Positions 5,204-13,700 of a DNA stretch of 18,397 bases are shown in pieces. Each line of letters opens with the position of its first letter. The first letter of the stretch is position 1. This stretch comes from Bacillota bacterium (GTDB lineage: Bacteria > Bacillota > Clostridia > Christensenellales > SZUA-584), in the NCBI GenBank assembly GCA_023441905.1, contig JAEZNC010000031.1:1-18397 (forward strand). Direction: 5' to 3'. Both the position numbers and the translations under genes were made by a program. The notes under the pieces were generated by a model. That model was not told where the DNA came from. It did no database searches and worked only from the letters and a program-made list of their open reading frames with translations.

Positions 5204-7426
5204 ATGAAACTCAAAAAGAACAGGCAGATAAAAGAAGGTAATGACAGCGGAGGGCAGTTTGAAGTTATCATGAACCCGTCTGAAGCACAAGAAAACCTCA
5301 ATCAGCCGACCCAAGGCAAATCCAAAAAGAAAAAGAGTAAAAATGAAGAAGCAAAAACTCGCAACTCTTTTTTGGGCAATATGAAGATTGCGCCCAAACT
5401 GCTGCTTGGCTTCCTCATTATCGCGCTGTTGGCCGCAGCTTTGGGTGGTTATGCAATCGTCAGTTTGCTGACGATCAGTGAGAATGCAAACAAAATGTAC
5501 ACGAAGATGCTCATGCCCGTAAGATCATTGGCCTCAATGACCGAAACTTTCAACAAAAGCTGTCTCGATTTAAGACAAACGCTGCTTTCAGATGATACCT
5601 CTCGAGAAGCTTATATTTCCACGCTCAACATGGGTATGTCAACATATCCTTCCACTATTCAGGTGCTCGGCGCGATGTTGCCGGAGGAAGCAATGGACGA
5701 ATATAATGAACTCCAAACGCAATATGACGCTTATGTGGTTTTATTCAAGGATGCCACAGAAAAGCTGAAAAATGGACAAACAGATGCCGTTTACAATGAT
5801 ATTATGAAATATGGAGAGCTCAAAACGGCAGAAAACGCAGTGAGCAGGGCGTTTGACGCTTTGAAGTATGTTGTGACGGAAAATTCGGCGAAACAGGATA
5901 CACAGACCAGAAAAACGTCGTCTGCAACGTTGATAGTCACAATAGCAGGCGTTGGATTTGTGCTGATTCTGTCGGTGCTGATCGGTGCGCTGATTGCCAG
6001 AGGTTTCAGCTTGCCGATCAAACGCTTAACAAAGCATGTGAAGCTGCTCGCAGTGGGCGAAACCGATATCAGTTTGAAGGTCTATCCGAGAAAAGATGAA
6101 ATCGGGCAGATGCAGGATGCAATCGCGACGATTACCAATTCGATCAGAGCACTCGAAAGCGATACATCCACATTGATCGGTGCCGCTATGGAAGGCGACC
6201 TCAATGTACGTGCGGATGCGGAAAAACATCAGGGCATTTACCGTGAAATCGTGAACGGCTTCAACATAACACTCGACGCCATGATTGCGCCGATTAAAGA
6301 ATCAGCTCAAGTGCTCTCGGGGCTCGCAGAGGGCAATCTTGATGTGAGTGTATCGGGCGATTTTAAGGGTGATTACGCACTGATCAAGGATGCACTTAAC
6401 TCGACGGCAGAGACACTGAAACGCTATATTGACGAAGTGACGGATATTTTAGAGAACATCGCTCGCGGAGATATGACAGTCAGCATTATATCGGATTTTA
6501 AAGGCGGCTTTGCACGCCTCAAGGATTCGCTCAACAAGAGCGTTGGCTCGTTCAATGATGTATTGACGGAGATTGGTATAGCGGCCACGCAGGTGGCCAC
6601 CGGATCGCGGCAGGTTTCAGACGGCAGCCAGACGATTTCTCAGGGTGCTTCAGAGCAGGCGGCAGAGATTGACCAATTGACATCGACGATCACTCAGATT
6701 GCGGCGCAAACGGGACAGAACGCCGAGAATGCGAACAACGCAAACGAACTTGTGAAGACCGCGAAGGCCGATGCGTCCGCAGGCAACAGCCAGATGGAGA
6801 AAATGCAGCTGGCGATGGAAGAGATTAAAGCCGCATCAATGAGCATATCGAAAATCATCAAGGTTATCGACGATATTGCGTTCCAGACGAATATCCTCGC
6901 GCTGAATGCGGCGGTTGAAGCCGCGCGGGCTGGCGTGCACGGCAAAGGCTTTGCCGTGGTGGCAGATGAAGTCAGAAGCCTTGCGGCACGCTCGGCTCAG
7001 GCGGCCAAAGAGACGACCGAACTGATCGAGAATTCGATCACGATCGTCGGGTCGGGTACCAAAATCGCGGACAAGACGGCTGACGCGTTGCAGAGCATTG
7101 TTGCCGGCGTGGATAAGGCAGCCGAGCTTGTGGCGCAAATCGCGGTGGCGTCCAACGAGCAGGTGACCGGCATCAGGCAAATCAATACGAGCATCGACCA
7201 AATGATGCGTGTGGTGCAGACCAACTCGGCAACATCTGAGGAGACGGCTGCTGCGAGCGAAGAGCTTTCAAGCCAGGCCGAGATGCTGCGCGCAATGGTG
7301 TCGAACTTCCAGCTTAAAGGACAAGATGAAGACATCATTGGCCGTACAGACGACATCAAAGCCATAGGCGGCGGGTTCAAAAAGGAAACGATAGTTTTGG
7401 GCGACGATGACTTCGGCAAATATTAA
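5204..7426 (+). CDS. Methyl-accepting chemotaxis protein (receptor 1)
   Basis: This is a 740-residue membrane receptor that signals to the CheA kinase through CheW. In order: a basic, lysine-rich cytoplasmic leader (1-60), membrane helix 1 (about 64-90), an extracellular region of about 150 residues that looks like a four-helix bundle sensor, and membrane helix 2 (about 241-264). Next come a HAMP domain (about 265-318), three further HAMP-like repeats with glycines at 331, 377 and 422, and a long coiled-coil signalling domain. The CheA/CheW-contact tip is at about 556-590 (DDIAFQTNILALNAAVEAAR). The protein ends in TIVLGDDDFGKY. The ligand is unknown. The ATG at 5204 is chosen because the paralogue has its only matching start there and both are then exactly 740 residues. 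A TTG at 5195 lies nearer the GGAGGG and cannot be excluded. The gene is monocistronic, with its own terminator. Confidence 0.95.
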   Translation: MKLKKNRQIKEGNDSGGQFEVIMNPSEAQENLNQPTQGKSKKKKSKNEEAKTRNSFLGNMKIAPKLLLGFLIIALLAAALGGYAIVSLLTISENANKMYTKMLMPVRSLASMTETFNKSCLDLRQTLLSDDTSREAYISTLNMGMSTYPSTIQVLGAMLPEEAMDEYNELQTQYDAYVVLFKDATEKLKNGQTDAVYNDIMKYGELKTAENAVSRAFDALKYVVTENSAKQDTQTRKTSSATLIVTIAGVGFVLILSVLIGALIARGFSLPIKRLTKHVKLLAVGETDISLKVYPRKDEIGQMQDAIATITNSIRALESDTSTLIGAAMEGDLNVRADAEKHQGIYREIVNGFNITLDAMIAPIKESAQVLSGLAEGNLDVSVSGDFKGDYALIKDALNSTAETLKRYIDEVTDILENIARGDMTVSIISDFKGGFARLKDSLNKSVGSFNDVLTEIGIAATQVATGSRQVSDGSQTISQGASEQAAEIDQLTSTITQIAAQTGQNAENANNANELVKTAKADASAGNSQMEKMQLAMEEIKAASMSISKIIKVIDDIAFQTNILALNAAVEAARAGVHGKGFAVVADEVRSLAARSAQAAKETTELIENSITIVGSGTKIADKTADALQSIVAGVDKAAELVAQIAVASNEQVTGIRQINTSIDQMMRVVQTNSATSEETAAASEELSSQAEMLRAMVSNFQLKGQDEDIIGRTDDIKAIGGGFKKETIVLGDDDFGKY

Positions 7427-7444
7427 TAGAATGTGGTGATAAGG

Positions 7445-7476
7445 CAGCGCTCCCTCGCGGGGCGCTGTTCTTTTTT
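7445..7476 (+). terminator. Intrinsic terminator of receptor 1
   Basis: A 9-bp stem (7445-7453 with 7459-7467, CAGCGCTCC/GGGGCGCTG, one G-T pair) has a five-base loop and is followed by TTCTTTTTT. The stem recurs after the second receptor, so it belongs to the duplicated unit. Confidence 0.9.
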
Positions 7477-8015
7477 GGGGACTTAAGCGTTATCCCACCG
7501 GCTATGTTTGTGCAGATAGATGGACTATCGCATCAAACCTTGAACATCTCAAAACACCCTGAATAGTCGTCAGAGGGTGCTGCGATGATAGTGTGCTGAG
7601 TAGCCATAGGAGCCGTGCAATGCCTTATTTGGCTCATAACAGCAATCCTGCGTCAGGCTGCACGTGGCTCTAAAGGGTTTAACCGCAAGCTGCCATTCGA
7701 TGAAAAGCTATAAGAACGCGCCTAGCCTGCTCAATTCTGCCACAATTCTGCACTCTTGAATGAGCAGCTGTATAAGCTTTTGCGGCTGACTGCAGAGTGT
7801 GCATTGAAGTGATTCCGGACAACGAAGACGATTAAGCTGCTTTGATGCAATCCGCATCAAATATGACAAGTCAGCATCGGGTAGCAGGATGATACTGAAA
7901 ATATCGGCAGCATATTTTATAACAAATAAGAGAAGATTGCACAAGATTCTGATTAAATCGGAACAATTCCATTATTTTAGGTTATTTTGATAAGAAATTG
8001 TTTTGATTTTGGAAA
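7477..8015. other. Gene-free spacer with nested inverted repeats
   Basis: There is no convincing gene. A minus-strand frame at 7708-7944 (78 codons) lacks a ribosome site and any recognisable motif. The left part has stacked inverted repeats. ACTATC(GC)ATC at 7524-7534 pairs with GATGATAGT at 7584-7592, enclosing CACCCT (7555-7560) and AGGGTG (7574-7579). A second hairpin pairs 7594-7598 with 7640-7644 and 7602-7605 with 7631-7634. These may be a decayed mobile element or an RNA. The spacer interrupts the two copies of the receptor unit. Confidence 0.35.
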
Positions 8016-8122
8016 TTCAAGTTTATTAATAGATGCAAATGTTAATGCCTTCTAATGATTACGAATACGTATTCGGTTTGTTTTTCGTTCTCATAAACAG
8101 CCGACTAAATAAATACGGAGGA
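8016..8122 (+). promoter_or_regulatory. Upstream control region of the second receptor
   Basis: It carries the same blocks, in the same order, as before receptor 1: TTCAAGTTTATTAATA (8016-8031, one mismatch), TTCGGTTT (8072-8079) and CGACTAAATAAATACGGAGGA (8102-8122). In both genes GGAGG ends 12-13 bases before the ATG, longer than usual. No clear sigma-A or SigD promoter was found. Confidence 0.45.
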
Positions 8123-8134
8123 TATTGACCAGTC

Positions 8135-10357
8135 ATGAAACTCAATAAAAACAGGCAAACGAAATCGGGCAATGGCAGCGGTAAGCAGCTTGAAGTCATG
8201 ATGGAAACCACTGAAGCTGCTGGGGAACAGAATGGTCAGACTCAGATTAATTCAAAAAAGAAAAAGCTCAAGAGCAAAGAACCGAAAATTCGCAAGTCAT
8301 CATTTTTGGGCAATATGAAAATCGCGCCAAAGCTTCTTCTTGGATTTCTTGTTATTGCTATTCTCGGTGCAGGCATTGGCCTTTATTCGGTCACGAATTT
8401 GGGAGCAGTCAGCAATGTGGTTGACTATATGAATAGCACAGTCATTTTACCAATCAGAAATATATTAACAATTACGGATAAATTCAAAGAAGGAAACGTG
8501 CAGCTCAGACATGCCGTGATGTCCGACGAAAAAAGCCTGACTGGTTATTTATCTTCGCTCAATGCGGCTGTATCAGAGTGCCAGACGACGCTGAAGATGC
8601 TCAATCCACTGCTGTCCGGAGATGCTCTGAAAAGCTTTCAGTCACTTCAGAGCGCCTATGATGATTACTATAAGCTATTGAAGGAAGCCATAGACGAAAT
8701 TAAAGCGGGCAATCAGGATCAAGTGGCCGCAGACTTGATGAGTTATCGTGCGCTTCGGTCCGCAGAAACAAAAGTGAGTGAGGCAATTAGCGCTTTGAGA
8801 AATATTATCACCACCGATGCCGCAAAACAGGCCAAGGCCAGCAATGACAAATCTTCCAGTGTTGAGACGGTCACCCTTGCCGGTATCGGCATTGTGCTTG
8901 TTTTGTCGCTGCTGATCGGCGTGCTGATTGCGCGGGGATTCAGCCAGCCGATCAAGAGGCTTACACAGCATGTGAAGCGTCTTGCGGTGGGTGATACCGA
9001 TATTACGCTCGCGGTCTATGAAAGAAAAGATGAAATCGGACAAATGCGCGAGGCGATCGGTACGATTACAAAGTCCATCAAAGCGCTCGAAAGCGACACA
9101 TCCATATTGATCGGCGCCGCCATGGAAGGCGACCTCAATGTGCGCGTGGATGTTGAGAAGCACCAAGGCATATACCGTGACATTGTGGACGGTATCAATG
9201 CGACACTCGACGCGACAGTTGCGCCGATCAGGGAGTCGACGGAGGTGCTCTTGGGGCTCGCGGACGGCAATCTAGACGTAAGCGTATCGGGCGATTTCAA
9301 GGGCGACTATGCGCTGATCAAGGACGCGCTGAACTCGACGGTCGAGTCCGTAAAGCGCTATATTGACGAAGTGACGGATATCTTAGAGAGCATTGCGCGC
9401 GGAGACATGACCGTCAGTATCCTTTCGGATTTTAAAGGCGGCTATACAAGGCTTAAGGATTCGATCAACAAGAGCATTGTGGCGTTCAACGATGTGCTGA
9501 CAGAGATCGATACGGCTTCCACGCAGGTGGCTTCGGGTTCGCGGCAGGTTTCGGACGGCAGCCAGACGATATCGCAGGGCGCTTCAGAGCAGGCCGCCGA
9601 AATCGACCAGCTGACATCCACCGTCACGCAAATTTCGGCGCAAGCGACGCAGAACGCCGAGAATGCGAACAACGCGAACGAACTTGTGAAGACCGCGAAG
9701 ACAGATGCATCGGCAGGCAACAGCCAGATGGAAAAAATGCAAAAGGCGATGGAAGAGATCAAAGCCGCTTCAATGAGCATATCGAAGATCATCAAGGTGA
9801 TCGATGATATCGCGTTCCAGACAAACATTCTCGCGCTGAATGCGGCCGTTGAAGCGGCGCGGGCTGGCGTGCATGGCAAGGGCTTTGCCGTGGTGGCGGA
9901 TGAGGTGAGAAACCTTGCAGCCCGGTCGGCGCAGGCTGCCAAAGAGACAACCGAGTTGATTGAGAATTCGATCACGATTGTCGGCTCGGGCACCAAGATT
10001 GCCGATAAGACGGCTGACGCGCTGCAGAGTATTGTCAGCGGTGTGGATAAGGCGGCAGACCTTGTGGCGCAGATTGCGGTGGCGTCCAACGAACAGGTAT
10101 CCGGCCTGCGGCAGATCAACACCAGCATCGACCAAATGATGCGTGTGGTGCAGACCAACTCGGCGACATCCGAAGAGACGGCTGCCGCGAGTGAAGAGCT
10201 ATCAAGCCAGGCCGAGATGCTGCGCGATATGGTATCGGGCTTCCAGCTCAGGGGAAAGAACGATACCTGTATCAGCCGCGAAGAGGTGAAGGCCATAAGC
10301 GGCGAGTCCAATAAAGAAACCATCGTTTTGAGTGACGATGACTTCGGCAAATATTGA
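8135..10357 (+). CDS. Methyl-accepting chemotaxis protein (receptor 2, tandem paralogue)
   Basis: The 740-residue architecture matches receptor 1: a basic leader with KKKKLKSK, membrane helix 1 (about 65-90), an extracellular helical sensor (about 91-240), membrane helix 2 (about 243-265), HAMP, three HAMP-like repeats and a long signalling coiled coil with the same tip (FQTNILALNAAVEAARAGVH). It ends in TIVLSDDDFGKY. By eye the signalling region is nearly identical to receptor 1 (most differences are one residue in twenty or more), while the extracellular part agrees at only about a third of positions. So the output is kept and the sensed signal has probably changed. The ATG at 8135 is the only sensible start after GGAGGA, because a TTG just upstream is out of frame. 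The gene is monocistronic, with a terminator like that of receptor 1. Confidence 0.95.
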   Translation: MKLNKNRQTKSGNGSGKQLEVMMETTEAAGEQNGQTQINSKKKKLKSKEPKIRKSSFLGNMKIAPKLLLGFLVIAILGAGIGLYSVTNLGAVSNVVDYMNSTVILPIRNILTITDKFKEGNVQLRHAVMSDEKSLTGYLSSLNAAVSECQTTLKMLNPLLSGDALKSFQSLQSAYDDYYKLLKEAIDEIKAGNQDQVAADLMSYRALRSAETKVSEAISALRNIITTDAAKQAKASNDKSSSVETVTLAGIGIVLVLSLLIGVLIARGFSQPIKRLTQHVKRLAVGDTDITLAVYERKDEIGQMREAIGTITKSIKALESDTSILIGAAMEGDLNVRVDVEKHQGIYRDIVDGINATLDATVAPIRESTEVLLGLADGNLDVSVSGDFKGDYALIKDALNSTVESVKRYIDEVTDILESIARGDMTVSILSDFKGGYTRLKDSINKSIVAFNDVLTEIDTASTQVASGSRQVSDGSQTISQGASEQAAEIDQLTSTVTQISAQATQNAENANNANELVKTAKTDASAGNSQMEKMQKAMEEIKAASMSISKIIKVIDDIAFQTNILALNAAVEAARAGVHGKGFAVVADEVRNLAARSAQAAKETTELIENSITIVGSGTKIADKTADALQSIVSGVDKAADLVAQIAVASNEQVSGLRQINTSIDQMMRVVQTNSATSEETAAASEELSSQAEMLRDMVSGFQLRGKNDTCISREEVKAISGESNKETIVLSDDDFGKY

Positions 10358-10380
10358 TTGCGATCTCAACTGACTGCAGA

Positions 10381-10410
10381 CAGCGCTCCTTCTCGGGGCG
10401 CTGTTTTCTT
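10381..10410 (+). terminator. Intrinsic terminator of receptor 2
   Basis: The stem pairs 10381-10389 with 10395-10403 (CAGCGCTCC/GGGGCGCTG) around a five-base loop and is followed by TTTTCTT. It has the same stem arms as the receptor 1 terminator. Confidence 0.88.
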
Positions 10411-10724
10411 ATCGGGGATGAGCTTATATCAGCTGTTTCAAAGCCATTAAGACGGATCTTCTTTATTCCGGCCGCAGAACTAATCATGAGCCGGCGGCGC
10501 ACGACGCCGGATGAGGCGACAAGATAAGCTATCCTGCGATCAACAGTCTCTTTTTAGTGGGAAGCTGGGATTTTTAATAATCTTTGTCGCAATTACCTTT
10601 AACGACTATCCAGCAGGAGTGGATTGATGGCTGTCACCGATAGGTGACAGGAAGAGATAATGGCTGTAAACCGATCGTGAGCTGCTTGATATAACGGTAC
10701 CAAGGGCGTGCGTGCTGCCATATT
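10411..10724. other. Gene-free spacer with short hairpins
   Basis: No credible gene lies between the converging receptor 2 and activase units. It holds a hairpin CCGGCG/CGCCGG (10491-10496 with 10505-10510), a perfect 8-bp hairpin (10631-10650), and an imperfect direct repeat of ATGGCTGT-n-ACCGAT at about 10627 and 10660. Confidence 0.35.
10631..10650. repeat. Perfect hairpin palindrome CTGTCACC-GATA-GGTGACAG
   Basis: Two 8-base arms flank a 4-base GATA loop. There is no T run on either side, so it is not a terminator. It could be a protein-binding site or an RNA hairpin. Confidence 0.4.
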
Positions 10725-10758
10725 AAAAAGGAGAGGGGCCAAAGCACCTTCTCCTTTT
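10721..10758 (-). terminator. Intrinsic terminator of the activase fusion gene
   Basis: AAAAGGAGAGGG (10726-10737) pairs with ACCTTCTCCTTTT (10746-10758), with one G-T pair. On the minus strand it runs out into TTTTTAATA. It lies 13 bases after the stop. Confidence 0.8.
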
Positions 10759-10771
10759 AACGCATTTTCGT

Positions 10772-13700
10772 TCAAACAGCCTTGTCTATTTTTTCGTGTG
10801 CGAGTGACAGCATCAGCTTGATACGGTTGAGCTGGTTTACTTCGCTGGCCCCCGGATCGTAATCAATCGCGACGATATTGGCATCGGGAAAACGCGCGCG
10901 TATGGGCTGAATCACCCCTTTGCCGACGATGTGGTTGGGCAGGCACGCAAACGGCTGCACGCAGACGATGCCGTCAGCGCCTTCTTTTAAGAGCTCGGCC
11001 ATTTCTCCGGTTAAAAACCAGCCTTCGCCCGTTTGATTGCCGATGGATAAAAACTCGGCGGCGGCACGCGCCTTTTCATCAATAAACGACGGGGGAGAGA
11101 ACCGCTTGCTCTGGCTCAATACCTTGCGCATCAGCTTGCGCGAGTTTTCAATCATGGATATGGCGAAATTGCCGAAATGCATAAAAAGCTTCGGCCGCCC
11201 GAGTTTCTCGTATTTAAAGCCCGTGTTGTAAGCGCAATACAGTAAAAAGTCAATCAGGTCGGGCACCTTGACCTCCGCACCTTCATCTTCAAGCACCTTG
11301 ACAATCTGGTTGTTCGCGGTGGGGTGGTATTTCACGAGAATTTCACCCACCACGCCTATCACGGGTTTTTTCTGATCCGTGACGGGGATCTCATCGAACT
11401 CACGCACCATCTGGCTGATATGGAGCCTGTAGCTGCGTTTGCTGTAGCGCCGGATGTCTTCAAGCGCAATGTCACGCCATTTTTCGTACATCGCCTGCGT
11501 GTCGCCGGGCGTTTTTTCGTAGGGGCGTGTGGCAAGTGTCAGCCGGTTTAACAGATCACCGAAAATCATGCCGTGCATGGCGCGGCGCAGCATGGGCAGC
11601 GTGATCTTAAAGCCGGGGTGTTTCTCCAAACCCGATGCGCTCAATGATATCACGGGGATGTGGCCGAATCCGGCATCATACAGCGCCTTACGGATAAAGC
11701 CGATATAGTTGGACGCACGGCAGCCGCCGCCCGTTTGGGTGATGATACAAGCGAGCCTGTCGGTGTCGTATCGGCCTGATTTGACAGCTTCAATGAGCTG
11801 GCCCGTCACGATGATGGACGGGTAGCAAGCGTCGTTATTGACGTACTTAAGGCCTTCCTCCACAGCGGCTGTGTCCACCGAGGGCAGCTGCTCGAAGCGG
11901 TATCCTGACGCTTCAAACGCGGCGCGCAGAAAATCAAAATGGATGGGCGACATCTGCGGTGAGAGTATGGTGAAGTCCTTCTTCATAAATTTTTCAAAGA
12001 CAACTTTCTTATACCCTTCGGCGCGCTGCTTCACGGCCTCCGCGAGATCGTCGATCACACGCCTCTTTTTGCGCTCCGCCACAGCCGCCGCTAGCGATCG
12101 CAGACGGATGCGAATGGCGCCCGTGTTATTGATTTCGTCTATTTTGAGCAGTGTATATATTTTGCCGTAAGCCTTTAATATCTCATGCGTCTGGTCGGTG
12201 ACCACCGCATCGAGCCCGCAGCCAAACGAGTTGAGCTGAACGAGCTCCAAGCCTTCCGTGCGTCCCGCGAGATGCGCCGCCGAATAGATGCGCGTATGGA
12301 ACATCCATTGGTCGAGTACGCGCAGCGGCTTGTATTCGCCGAGGTGCGCGACGCTTTGTTCGGTGAGCACCGCAAAACCGAGCGATGTGATGATGGACGA
12401 GATGCCGTGGTTGATCTCGGGATCAATGTGATACGGACGACCGCCGAGTATGATGGCCTGCAGTTCGCCGCGCTTGACGCGCGCCATGATTTTTTCACCT
12501 TCGCGGCGGATATCGCTCTGGAAGCAGAGCTTTTCTTTCCAGGCCAGCCTTGCGGCGCGTTTAATCTCATGCGGGGGTATGTCGGGGAATTCCTCAATCA
12601 GCCGCTTTGTGAGCCGCGATATCGAGTCCATCGGCAGAAAGGGCATCAGGAAATGAACACCCTGCTCTTTGATTTCAGGCATGTTGTTTTTAATGTTTTC
12701 CGCATACGATGTGACGATGGGGCAGTTGAAGTTGTTGGCTGCGTTTTTCTGCTCCTTCTTCTCGTAAGGCACGCACGGCATGAATATCGTCTTGACGCCG
12801 CTGTCAATCAGCTTGCGCACTGCGCCGTGGGCGAGCTTGGCCGGATAGCAGAGCGATTCGGACGGGATGCTCTCAATGCCCGCGAAGTAAACGCTTCGTT
12901 TAGAACGCGGCGAGAGTTCCACACGGTATTTGAGCGCTGTAAAAAACGTATGCCAAAACGGGATATTCTCATACATGCCGAGCACGCGCGGAATGCCGAT
13001 CCGTCCGCGCACCGCGTCACTTTCGTCCAGCGGATGATAGGCGAACAGCCGGTTATAGGTATAGTCGTACATGTCGGGCAGCGGGTTTTTTTCGGTTGCA
13101 CCCTGCACACCGCCCCGCTCGCACCGGTTGCCCGAAACAAACTTGCGTCCGTCGCCAAAGTGGCTGACCGTGAGGCGGCAGTTGTTTTCGCAGCGTCCGC
13201 AGCGTGCATAGGTTTGGTTGATCCTCATCGCGTTCAATGCATCCAAAGTCAGCATCGCGGAAACGGCACCGGATGGGCATCGCTTTTTGGCAATCAGCGC
13301 CGCTCCATAAGCTCCCATGAGCCCTGCGATGGCCGGCCGCACCACTTCGCGGCCCGAGAGCAGCTCGAGGGCGCGCAGCACCGCGTCGTTAAGAAAAGTG
13401 CCGCCCTGCACCACCACGCTCGTGCCCAGTTCTTCCGGATTTTTGAGCTTGATGACTTTATAGAGCGCGTTTTTGATGACCGAATAGGAAAGCCCTGCCG
13501 AGATGCCGCCGAGTGTGGCGCCTTCCTTTTGCGCTTGGCGTACCTTGGAGTTCATAAACACGGTGCACCGGCTTCCTAGATCCACCGGCTGCGGCGCAAA
13601 CAATGCTTCTGTCGCAAAATCCTGTATGGAGCACGAGAGCGACGCCGCGAACGTTTCAAGAAAAGACCCGCAGCCCGACGAGCAGGCTTCGTTGAGAATC

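Noticed and set aside
5195..5206. TTG at 5195 as the start of receptor 1
   Set aside because: The paralogue has no in-frame equivalent, and the ATG at 5204 gives both proteins the same length. TTG is also only 3-4 bases from the ribosome site.
7708..7944. 78-codon minus-strand frame in the receptor spacer
   Set aside because: No ribosome site, no motif and no sign of coding bias. A decayed gene cannot be excluded, but nothing supports it.
9442..10350. Minus-strand frame of 302 codons opposite receptor 2
   Set aside because: It is a shadow of the coiled-coil signalling domain. A similar shadow appears opposite receptor 1, and the serine/alanine-rich product matches no protein type.
12185..13579. 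Long plus-strand frame of 464 codons opposite the activase gene
   Set aside because: It lies wholly antisense to a gene with clear family motifs, has no recognisable domain or ribosome site, and is the kind of long shadow frame that codon bias in GC-rich genes creates.
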